From contig NC_080675.1 of assembly GCF_030445035.2 (NCBI RefSeq), forward strand, positions 67,038,544 through 67,102,543: a stretch of 64,000 nucleotides of DNA, written 5' to 3'. Below the pieces are notes generated by a model. That model was not told the DNA's origin. It was given only the letters and a program-made list of their open reading frames with translations, and ran no database searches. Positions 10,118-20,730 of this stretch are shown in pieces; positions within the stretch are counted from its first letter, which is position 1, and the number at the start of each line of letters is the position of its first letter. The DNA is from Dasypus novemcinctus (taxonomy: Eukaryota > Chordata > Mammalia > Cingulata > Dasypodidae). The translations under genes were made by a program, and so were the position numbers.

Positions 10118-13100
10118 AGTGGGTGTGGTTGGGCAGTAGATGGGCATGAGAGTGATGCAGTGATGTGATGGGGTTCAGCAGTGCTTGTCTGTGAGGAGGA
10201 ATAGGGTGGAGGGGTTGGGTTGGACTATTCATGGAACCAGAGGAGGTTTGGAGGAAAGAGCAGGTGAACTCAGGGGAATTGCAGGTCTGTGGTTAAAACT
10301 ACAATGGTGGGAATGTTCTTTTGGCAAATATGGCAGGGGAAGTTTAGTAGTATAGGGCTTGGGTGTAGGGGGATAGTAGGGATACGGTGTACCCAGGGCA
10401 TGCCTCTATGAAGTATGTAAGTTTTCATCTTGTCACAGTGTGTTAATTCAGTGGGTGGAGGTCCACACAATAAACAAGAAAATATTAAACACCCATCCTG
10501 AGGAGTCCTGCTGTGTTCTCAATTAGAGAGAAAAGAATCTCTCGAGAACGTAGGCAATGCCTAATAAGAGAAAACAGACCAATATGTCAAGTCCTCAACA
10601 TTACTGCAAGTAACTATGAACTTTATTTCAAAAATTGAAATTTCCCTCCTGATGGGAGGGGGAGGGAAGAATAGAATAGATGGAACATGGGACATTTTTA
10701 GGGCATTAGAATTGTTCTGAATGAACTTGCAAAAATGAATACAGGTCATTTTAAATTTTATCAAAACCTATAAAAGTGTATGGTGCAAAATGTAAACCAT
10801 AATGGAAACAATTGACCATGGTTAGTAGCAATGCCTTAAGTTGTAACATCAGTTGTAACAAATGTACCATACACATATAAAATGTTATTAAAGGGCAGAG
10901 TGGGAAAATGGGAGGGATTTCGGTATATGGAATCCCTTATATTTTCTACGTGACTTTTCTGTAACCTAAAGCTTCTTTGAAGATAATATTTTAAAAATAA
11001 GACACTGGAGAAACATACAGAAGAAATTGTTACTGAACACACAAGATAACAGATCTCACAGTAATGAAAGACATAATGCATAAAAAATTTTTATTGTATT
11101 TCAAATTTGTTTTGTATTTTATGTTATTTTTTAAATTATCATTATTTTATTCTATTATTAATTTTCTTTTTTACGTCTTCATTTTTGGAGACGTTTTGGA
11201 TCACAGAATGGTTGCAACTGTGGCAGGGGAGGATCACTGATTCAGGGTGTCAGTGATGGGCAGATGTGTGAGGAGTGGTACTCCTGGGGCATTCCTCCAA
11301 GGCATATGAATATGTTCAAGTGTTCATGGGACCATGTCTCAGTGGGTGGAGACACACACAATAACTGAATGAATATTGAATTCTCATTTTGGAGAGTCCT
11401 GCTACATTCTCCAATAGAATGGCAAGAATCTTCCGAGTACATAGGCAAGGCCTCATGAAGGAAGGCAGATCATTATGCCGGGCCCTTGATATTGATAATG
11501 CACATATGAGTCTTTTTTTCTTTGGTGAAATTGGAACTTACTCTAGTATTATGTATTGCCTAAGAGTTATCCCCTGAAAGCCTCCTTGTTGCTCAAATGT
11601 GGCCACTCTCTAAGCCAAATTCAGCATATGCGCTCACTACCCCCACTCCAGCATGGGACATGAATCCTGAGGATGAGTATCCCTGGCACTGAGGGATTAT
11701 TACCAAGCACCAACTAGCAATGAGTCTGGAAAAAGACTCTAACCAAAAAGGGGAAACATTAAATACAAATGAGTTTTAATAGCTAAGATATTTCAAAGTG
11801 AGTCAGGAGGTCATTCCAGAGGTTACGTTTCTTTAGGTCTCAACAGGATCTCTTTGATTGCCTCAGGAAACAGTGCCTTGAACAGCAGGGTTTCTGAGGG
11901 TTCTAGAGACATCTAGATGCTATAAGCAAGACATACAATCTCAGAAATTCGGCACCCTGTCAGTGGGCCTTACTTAGGAATTTATGCCCCCTAGTGTAAC
12001 ACAGTTAGACTCATTTGTAGTTTCCCTACATATAGATCTTCTGCCCCTTTTATTTGAACCTATAATTAGCACTATAAATGATAAATATATGTCCCAGAGA
12101 CTTAAACCCTTGGTCTGTTCATGTGCCAATTGAGCTTTGATTCTCAGTAGAGTTGCAACACCTACTCTCCAGTTCACTGGATTCACCCAGGACAACGTAT
12201 ATGGATTTGATGATGGACAACACCCATCCCAAGGAACAGAGAGGGTCTGCAATTGCAAGCAAGATAGTTCCATCCATCTGCCCCTTGTTTTTCAATTAAA
12301 AGAGAGTGGGGGCGGCGGACTTGGCCCAGTAGTTAGAGTATCCTTCTACCACATGAGAGGTCCGCAGTTCAAACCCCGGGCCTCCTTGACCCATGTGGAG
12401 TTGGCCCATGTGCAGTGCTGATGCATGCGAGGAGTGCCCTGCCACGCAGGGGTGTCCCCCACGTAGGGGAGCCCCATGCATAAGGAGTGTGCCCCGTAAG
12501 GAGAGTCGCCCAGCGCCAAAGAAAGTGCAGCCTGCCCAGGAATGATGCCGCCCACACAGAGAAATGACACAACAAGATGATGCAACGAAAAGAAACACAG
12601 ATTCCCGTGCCACTGACAACAACAGAAGCGGACAAAGAAGATGCAGCAAATAGACTCAGAGAACAGACAGCCGGGGTGGGGGGCAAGGGAAGAGAAATAA
12701 ATAAATAAATAAATCTTTAAAAAAAAGAGAGAGAGAGTGGGCATCACCACCTCCAAATCCTCAAGATTGAAGAATGAACAAAGGACTAAAGTAGCCTTAT
12801 TATTATTCTATTATAGACTTATTATTATTATAGCAATGGAAGAACTTTTATTATTGATATGAAAGAAGTAGCCACCAGAGAGGGAAGAATAGGTATAATA
12901 TGGAGGCATTTTCAGGACACTGGAATTGTCTTGCATGGCATTACAATGACAGATTTTGTCATACCTTATAAAATTATGCAGAGCAGAATTAAACTATAAT
13001 GTAAATTATAGTCTACAGTTAGTAGCAATGCTTCAATATGTGTTCATTAATTGTAATAAATGTACCACACTAATGAAAGATGTTAAAAAAAGTGTGGGGG

Positions 13101-13195
13101 GACAAGGGGTGGGGTATATGGAAATCCCCTAATTTTTTATGTAACATTTATATAATCTAAATTTTCTTTAAAAATAAAAAAAATAAATTTTTTAA
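10118..13195 (+). mobile_element. L1 3' UTR, both modules, 5'-truncated
   Basis: Truncated inside the first 3'-UTR module and running to the L1 3' end. Module 1 (10118 to about 10985) ends with a 3'-end phrase near 10815-10985 (GTTGTAACAAATGTACCATAC, then GGAATCCCTTATATTTTCTACGTGACTTTTCTGTAACC, then TTAAAAATAAGA). Module 2 (about 10985-13195) ends the same way near 13015-13195 (TTGTAATAAATGTACCACAC, GGAAATCCCCTAATTTTTTATGTAACA, TTTAAAAATAAAAA). It is non-coding. A SINE sits at 12311-12731. The upstream 5' boundary has no clear target-site duplication. Confidence 0.75.
12311..12731 (+). mobile_element. tRNA-derived SINE, DAS-type
   Basis: Head GGCGGCGGACTTGGCCCAGTA with a B-box-like GGTCCGCAGTTCAAACCCC, a GC-rich body closely related to the SINE at 6939-7330, and an AAATAAATAAATAAATCTTT tail. 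Flanks share AGAGAGTGGG (12301-12310 and 12732-12741). Open frames on the minus strand across it are not genes. Confidence 0.9.
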
Positions 13196-14404
13196 GTTCT
13201 ATGCTAATAAAGATAATATTTTGAGTGCAAATTTTAACTTTCAGTTGTAGTCCAGGTTACAAACCATGTCAAAAGAAGTGAACAAAGTGCATACAAGGAA
13301 AAGAGAAAATCTAGAACAATATTTTTTTACGACCAGAATATGTAAATTTAAAAATAAGATGCTATAACATTTAGCCAATTATTTTTTTGGAAAATTGGAA
13401 TCTAATCCATTTATTGAAATATATATAAGTTTACGTTTACCAAAAGGAATGTTTCATGTTATTTATTAGGTACATAAACACTTATTTAAAAAGAAAGAAA
13501 AATTTAGACCTCAAAAACTTTCATATTCCTATGATATATGATCTTTCAAGGAAGTCAGATTAATGTTTTTTAAAACAGTTCATTATAACAATGCCATTAA
13601 AAACAATCAATTTCCAAACTTTGATTCACATCCAATTTAAATCAATTCTGTTGTATGCATACTTGGTAGCACTCTTTGTTTTTCAACTTTGAGAATAAAA
13701 ACTACAGAGAGAAAAGATATAAAGCAAGGAGAGATTAATAGGATTCAATTTCAGTGGTTTGATACTTTCTCAGTTGTTAAAAATGAATCAACAAATAAGA
13801 TAGGAAAGCCAACATCTCATCTTAAAAACATCAGCCTTAGAGTATAATGGGATTTATACATATTAAAGTAGTAGACTGCAATGCCAATAGAAAGCACATT
13901 GTCATTTAAGAGAAACAAAAAACAGCACCACTATGCACTACACAATACATATTAAATGGAAGACCATGACTACTTAAAAGGTTCGAAGAAAAAGTACAAC
14001 AAATTTAGCTTAGGTAGAATTGTAATATTTGATTTTTTACTAGATTTTACATAGTCATTCAAAGTCATTCCTTTAACAATACGAAAAGTACAGAATTCAC
14101 TTGCCAGCAGTAATGAATGTGTTTATTTATAGCCTAGTTACTTAATTTTTACTCATTATGAATTTATACATTACAGGTGTAAGCAAGTAAAACTAAAGGT
14201 CTGTATTTTTAGATAAACAGAAATTACAAGGAGGGATAGATTGGAAAACCAAACTCAGTTTGAAGTCAGTTGAATTTAATTGTAATGTAGAATTTGATTT
14301 CTTCAACTTCCTTCCACATATCTAAAATGACCACAACTCCTTAGAGGGGTTTGGAGATGAGAATCCTAGCTTGTAAAAACAGCCCCAAGGAAGTTTTAAA
14401 TAGC
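13196..14404. other. No recognised feature
   Basis: AT-rich DNA with no repeat family I recognise, no coding signature and no RNA gene. Confidence 0.45.
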
Positions 14405-14495
14405 TCGCCTTCTCCAGAAAGCACCAAACCAAACCAGGACCTCCCATGTGGTAGGCCAGAACCCAACCATTTGAACCACATCTGCTTCCCGAGAA
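14405..14495 (-). mobile_element. DAS-type SINE head fragment
   Basis: Reverse complement reads as the SINE head: GGGAAGCAGATGTGGTTCAA, then a CTACCACATGGGAGGTCCTG block with the B box, then a short remnant. Only about 90 bases remain. Compare 59038-59112 on the plus strand. Confidence 0.7.
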
Positions 14496-14584
14496 ATAAT
14501 CTTGATTGTCTACCTAACTGATCTTTTCCTGTCTTGCTGTTTTTTGTCAGGGTAAAACATATAAAAGAAGTTTATATTGGGTGT

Positions 14585-14775
14585 TCTATACATGATATCC
14601 ATTTATTTTAACAACTCTATACAGTATGCATTATAATACCCATTTTATATAAAATGAAACTGAGTATCAGCAAAATTAACTAATCTACCTAAATTGGCAT
14701 AATTAGTAAGGGACAAAACAGATTCATAATTCTGGCACTCATTTCAAAGCCCAGGTACTCCACCAATTCCAGTAA
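14585..14775 (-). mobile_element. MIR-like SINE relic
   Basis: The order of motifs on the plus strand is the reversed MIR pattern: TTTAACAACTCTATACAGTA, then ATTATAATACCCATTTTATAT, then GAAACTGAGTATCAGC, then a CTAGTAAG-like step and a CCCAGGTACTCC end. It is heavily diverged. Confidence 0.55.
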
Positions 14776-15795
14776 CTTCTAACCCAATAAAACTCAGATT
14801 CAAATAGTTTTAAACTATCTATTTAAATAAACCACAATAAACCTGTAATTGTATGATTGTGAGTACCTTGCATCCTCACGGTTCTTCATGCACAAGGAGC
14901 AGTGTTCTACATTCCAGCATAATAGATTCATCCTATCTTAAAATCTTCAAAACATACTGTGAATCATCCTACTTCCCAGGGGTCATGTTCCTTTGCAAAT
15001 TATAAAGGTAGAAAGCTCATTTAGAAGTTACATAGCTACAACTTTTAAATAAAGATAGAAATGTCTCCATGCATTCCTTCTTTACCTCTTTTACATGTTT
15101 TGTAAAAATATGGATACCATAATAAAAATATGTATTACCATAGGACTATGCGAAATAGCACTTACTATCTTATCTACCTAGAGTCATCTGCTTCTTTTTA
15201 TATAATCTCTACTTAGTATTAATATAGTGTTGGAGGTAATTTATGAAAGAAAGCATTATGCAGCAATGGTGCAAATCAAATGTGAGCTTTGAATTTGCAA
15301 AAATGATTTAATCAAAGCAGGAAAGAAAATTAAAGGTGGATTGGTATAGAGAAAGCACTCATAAGACAAATACAGTAGTTTTGTTGTTATTTTATTTTTA
15401 AAATGATTATAGCTATTTTTATTTTTAAAATCAGTTTAGTCAAAGGAAATTGAATCATAGATAAGCTATTGAGAAAGATGAATAAATATAATACGTAGAA
15501 TAACAGAATAAACCATCTTTTTGCCACTTAAACATTTAACACATGTACTTTGATTTACTGCAATAAAGTCAAAAATATATTACTGAGAAGAAGAAATCAC
15601 TAACAACTATATATAAGCATAAGTGTCTTGGCTTCCCAAGTTTTTATGAAATATTAAAGTTCAAAATTTGAAAATAAAAATCTTAACAAAATTTTTTAAA
15701 TTTTTTACTTCATTAACATAACTTCTATTAAAACATGTACTTCACTTACTTTTATTAAATCTAAGTAGAAATACAAATAAATCATACTTATTGAT
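14776..15795. other. No recognised feature
   Basis: AT-rich DNA ending at the integration site of the truncated L1. No coding or RNA signal seen. Confidence 0.45.
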
Positions 15796-15810
15796 AAATA
15801 GCTATGGTTA

Positions 15811-17616
15811 ACTCCTGTGAAGAAAAGCTGAATAATTAGGGGGGGGGGAAAAAAAAAATAGGATGTGGAATTTTTTCAAGTCAACATTCTTTATCTAAGT
15901 TCTTTATCTAACTTTATCCAAGTTCTTTATCTATCCTTTAAACTCATCGCTATATGCCATTCCCTAGTAAGGGACCATGACATTATATTGGGCTTCAAAT
16001 TTCGGGGAGTTCTGGATCACAGAGTGTTTCAACAATGGCAATGGAGGGATACTGGTATGGGATACCAATGACAGATGATATATGACTGACAGGGAGCTGT
16101 ACAGAACATATGTCCAGGGTGCATGGTAATGTTTGGATATACTCATAGTGGCAACAATTAAAAATCACAGTAGGGGGGGTACTGGGTTCCCGGCCAGTGG
16201 TGCTCTGTCGTGGTCCCTAGGGGAGCAGCGACAGTCTCCCAGGTACAGTGGTGGGGACCGGGAGGGAGTGAGGGTTCAACAGTGAGCCCCTGATACTAAT
16301 GACTATGCTTGTGAGCTGATAAACCCAAAATAATAACAAGGCCTAGAGCAACTTTGTGCCTGGGAATTTCCTTCTGTCAGCCTTCATGTTACTCAAATGT
16401 GGCCAGTCTCGAAGCCAAACTCAGCATGTAAATGCAATGCCTTCCCCCCAGCGTGGGACATGACACCCGGGGATGAGCCTCCCTGGCAACGAGGGACCAC
16501 TATCAACTACCAACTGATGATGCAACTGGAAAATGACCTTATACGGAAGGTTCAATGCGGATCAGCAGAATATCCATGTCTACATAAAATACCATGACTT
16601 TAAAATGCTGTTTGACCTAAAGTAAGGGGGAAATGGAAAGGAGAAATGAGTTTATATGGCTACGAGTTTCTAAAAAAGAGTCTGGAGGCTGGCAGAAGGT
16701 TTGCCCTCATGCACAACTGAGCAGAGTCAGAGAGACAGATAAAGCAGATACAACCCCCAGATATTGGTTCCTTTGAGGGCTAAAGAGACCCATGGGAGTT
16801 ATGGTCATGGCCGATGGGGTTAACTACCAGGGCAGATGGCCCCTCTTTGGAAATGGAGTTTATGTGTGATGAATCTGGACTCAGATGGGATCTCCCTTCA
16901 TAAGACTTTCATGCTAATGTGCTGGAGGTGCAGTTAATGTTGGGGTTTAAGATATATTTAGGGGATTTGAATCTCTGGACTGACAATGTGATAGCCAGAT
17001 CCTGAGCCTCAACAGACTCCAGCACCTACAATCTGATTTATTGGACTTACCACACTCAGCTAAGATGGAGGTGAAGGACAACCACCACACCATGGAGCCT
17101 AGAGTGATTACAACTGATAATGGGAGGATTGCATCCAGCATCCAGGTGGAATCTGAGCCTCCTCTTGACATAAAGGTGCAATGGACACAACCAATCCAGT
17201 GTCCACATAGAAGAGGTGGCATTGGATTGGGAAAAGTGGACATAATGGACAAAGGGTATGGGGAAAGGCAGGAAGAGATGAGAGGTGGAGGCGTCTTCGG
17301 GACATGGAGCTGCCCTGGATGGTGCTTCAGAGGTAATCACCGGACATTGTAAATCCTCACAGGGCCTACATGATGGAATAGAGGAGAGTATGGGCCATGA
17401 TGTGAACCAATGTATATGAGGTGCAGAGGTGCCCAAAGATGTACTTACCAAATCCAATGGATGTGTCATGATGATGGGAACGAGTGTTGTTGGGGGAGGG
17501 GGGAGAGGGGGGGTGGGGGGGTGGGGTTGAATGGGACCTCACATATATATTTTTAATGTAATATTATTACAAAGTCAATAAAAAATAAAAAAATTAAAAA
17601 AAAAAAAAAAAAAAAA
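15811..17616 (+). mobile_element. L1 3' end, 1.8 kb, 5'-truncated (copy 1 of a close pair)
   Basis: This is the second 3'-UTR module of the L1 lineage seen in full at 53640-55483. It begins just before the module junction (CTCCTGTGAAGAAAAGCTGA), followed by a G run and an A run at 15841-15859. It ends with a G-rich block (about 17493-17526), AATGTAATATTATTACAAAG, and an A-tail from about 17580. The target-site duplication is exact: AAATAGCTATGGTTA at 15796-15810 and 17617-17631. It is non-coding; short open frames of up to about 137 codons on either strand are incidental. It is very close in sequence to copy 2 at 18133-19932. Confidence 0.92.
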
Positions 17617-17631
17617 AAATAGCTATGGTTA

Positions 17632-18118
17632 TTCCCATTTGTTATTACTATATTATTTTAGTTATTTCAACTTTTCTTGTACATTTGATAGTCTGTACAG
17701 GTCCAAATTTTATATAATTAGTATTTCCAATTAATTTCTGTGTTTTTGTTTATGCAGAGATTAAACTTGTAGTTTGACCAATCTAGAACCATACAGTCTG
17801 GTATGCTTAAACAATTTTAATTATTACTTTCTATTTCTGCTTAATTACGTGGTTGAATATAGGTTCAAATTTCCTCAATTACCCTAAGGAAAGAAATGAG
17901 GAGGAGGATAGAAGGATTTAAGTTTCTCAAAAGCAGAAGTAATTATGTGAAATCATTTAGGATTGTCACTTTTAGCAAATAATTGTCACATTTATTGACT
18001 GCCCAAAATAGGATGTTGGAGGCAGTATTATGTCCTGTGCTCCTCTAGCCTGGATGAGGAAAAGAGACAGGAAAACTTGGAGGTGGTGAGGGTTGGGGTA
18101 CATGGGAAATGTCTCATT
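17632..18118. other. No recognised feature
   Basis: About 490 bases of non-repeat DNA separating the two truncated L1 copies. Its presence between two different duplications shows that the copies are independent insertions. Confidence 0.5.
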
Positions 18119-18132
18119 AAAAGCTCTTATGT

Positions 18133-19932
18133 TATATATATGCATTGCTGTGGTCTAGGACTCCTACGAAGAAATGCTGAATAATTGGGGGGGGGGGGGG
18201 GAAAGGATAGGATGTGGAATTTTTTCAAGTCAACATTCTTTATCTAAGTTCTTTATCTAACTTTATCCAAGTTCTTTATCTATCCTTTAAACCCATCGCT
18301 ATATGCCATTCCCTAGTAAGGGACCATGACATTATATTGGGCTTCAAATTTCGGGGAGTTCTGGATCACAGAGTGTTTCAACAATGGCAATGGAGGGATA
18401 CTGGTATGGGATACCAATGACAGGTGATATATGGCTGACAGGGAGCTGTACAGAACATATGTCCAGGGTGCATGGTAATGATTGGATATACTCATAGTGG
18501 CAACAATTAAAAACCCAGCAGGGGGGGTACTGGGTTCCTGGCCAGTGGTGCTCTGTCGTGGTCCCTAGGGGAGCAGCGATAGTCTCCCAGGTACAGCGGG
18601 GGGACCAGGAGGGAGTGAGGGTTCAACAGTGAGCCCCTGATGCTAATGACTATGCTTGTGAGCTGATAAACCTAAAATAAGAACAAGGCCTAGAGCAACA
18701 TTGTGCCTGGGAATTTCCTCCTGTCAGCCTTCATGTTACTCAAATGTGGCCAGTCTCGAAGCCAAACTCAGCATGTAAATGCAATGCCTTCCCTCCAGCG
18801 TGGGACATGACACCCAGGGATGAGCCTCCCTGGCAACGAGGGACCACTATCAAATACCAACTGATGATGCAACTGGAAAAGGACCTTATATGGAAGGTTC
18901 AATGCGGATCAGCAGAATATCCATGTCTACATAAAATAACATGACTTTAAAATGCTGTTTGACCTAAAGTAAGGGGGAAATGGAAAGGAGAAATGAGTTT
19001 ATATGGCTACGAGTTTCTAAAAAAGAGTCTGGAGGCTGGCAGAAGGATTGCCCTCATGCACAACTGAGCAGAGTCAGAGAGACAGATAAAGCAGATACAA
19101 CCCCCAGATATTGGTTCCTATGAAGGCTAAAGAGACCCATGAGAGTTATGGTCATGGCCGATGGGGTTTACTACCAGGGCAGATGGCCCCTCTCTGGAAA
19201 TGGTGTTTATGTGTGATGAATCTGGACTCAGATGGGATCTCCCTTCATAAGACTTTCATACTAATCTGCTGGAGGTGCAGTTAACGTTGGGGTTTAAGAT
19301 ATAGCTAGGGGATTTGAATCTCTGGACTGATAATGTGATAGCCAGGTCCTGAGCCTCAACAGACTCCAGCACCTACAATCTGATTTATTGGACTTACCAC
19401 ACTCAGCTAAGATGGAGTTGAAGAAGGACAATCACCACACCATGGAGCCTAGAGTGATTACAACTGAAAATGGGAGGATGGCAGCCAGCATCCATGTGGA
19501 ATCTGAGTCTCCTCTTGACATAGAGGTGCAATGGACACAACCAATCCAATGTCCACATAGAAGAGGTGGCATTGGATTGGGAAAAGTGGACATGGTGGAC
19601 GATGGGTATGGGGAAGGGCAGGAAGAGATGAGAGGTGGGGGCGTATTTGGGACATGGACCTGCCCTGGATGGCGCCTCGGGGGTGATCACCAGACATCGT
19701 GGATCCTCACAGGGCCCACTGGATGGAATGGAGGAGAGTATGGGCCATGATGTGGACCATTGTCTATGAGGTGCAGAGGTGCCCAAAGATGTACTTACCA
19801 AATCCAATGGATGTGTCATGATGATGGGAACGAGTGTTGTTGGGGGGGGAGAGGGGGGGTGGGGGGTGGGGTTGAATGGGACCTCACATATATATTTTTA
19901 ATGTAATATTATTACAAAGTCAATAAAAAAAA
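18133..19932 (+). mobile_element. L1 3' end, 1.8 kb, 5'-truncated (copy 2 of a close pair)
   Basis: Same subfamily and nearly the same 5' truncation point as copy 1, starting about 20 bases further upstream in L1 coordinates (TATATATATGCATTGCTGTG). It has a run of about 14 G at 18187-18201, a G-rich block at about 19839-19871 and a short A-tail. The target-site duplication is exact: AAAAGCTCTTATGT at 18119-18132 and 19933-19946. It differs from copy 1 by scattered substitutions and a few small indels, so both are recent on the scale of this window. Confidence 0.92.
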
Positions 19933-20196
19933 AAAAGCTCTTATGTGTCATCTTGAGTTTTACAGTTATTCTGAAATAGCTAATCCTTAAAATGAGGCAA
20001 ATATTGGAAGTATAAATATAGTTGTTTTATTCTTTTATATTACATATGCTAAAAAGAGTCAACCCAAAACTTTCCCGGAAGAACACATACCATAGCCTGA
20101 AATTTAATGGTATGCTTCACTCCTTTTTTTAAGATAAAATGTATAGATTCCATTTCTTTCTTCTGCACAGAGCAACTTTATGAAAATAATGGTTAG

Positions 20197-20725
20197 TGTA
20201 TTAGTCAGCCAAAGGGGTGCTGATGCTAAATACCAGAAATTGGTTGGTTTTTATAAAGGGTATTTTTTAGGGTAGGAGCTTACAGATACCAGGCCATAAA
20301 GCATAAGTTACTTCCCTCACCAAAGTCCATTTTCACGTGTTGGAGCAAGATAGCTGGCAATATCTGCAAGGGTTCAGGCTTCCTGGGTTCCTTCATTCTG
20401 GGATGTAGCTTCTTTCTGGGTTCAAGTTTCCTTCATTCTTAGCACTTGCTTTTCTTTCCTCTGTGTGCTTAATTCCCAGGGTACCAACTTAAGACTTCAG
20501 CATCAAACTCCAACATCAAAACTCCAACATTAAGAACTCCCAACTCTGTCCTTTGCCATGTCTTTTATCTGTGAGTCGCCACCCACCAAGGGGCAGGACT
20601 CAACGCCCTAATGACAAGGCCCAATCAAAGCCCTAATCATAACTCAATCATGCCCAGGTACAGACCAGATTACATAAATAATCCATATCTAGTTTTGGAA
20701 TTCATAACCATATCAAACTGCTACA
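20197..20725 (-). mobile_element. Solo LTR with exact 5-bp duplication, ERVL/MaLR-like
   Basis: On the plus strand it starts TGTATTAGTCAGCCAAAGGG and ends CATATCAAACTGCTACA. Reversed, this gives a TGTAGCAGTTTGATATGG start and a CTGACTAATACA end, that is TG...CA termini. The pentamer GTTAG flanks it exactly (20192-20196 and 20726-20730), the duplication length of ERVL-class integrases. It is the same family as 5743-6356 and far less decayed at its ends. No internal retroviral sequence. Confidence 0.88.
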
Positions 20726-20730
20726 GTTAG

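Noticed and set aside
15841..15859. Assembly artefact at the G run plus A run
   Set aside because: The same junction recurs at 18187-18203 and, in A-rich form, at 53658-53676, so it is a family feature, although exact run lengths may be misread.
15796..19946. Segmental duplication or tandem duplication of a 1.8-kb unit
   Set aside because: Each copy has its own exact target-site duplication and A-tail, and the flanks and the spacer are unrelated. They are two independent L1 insertions.
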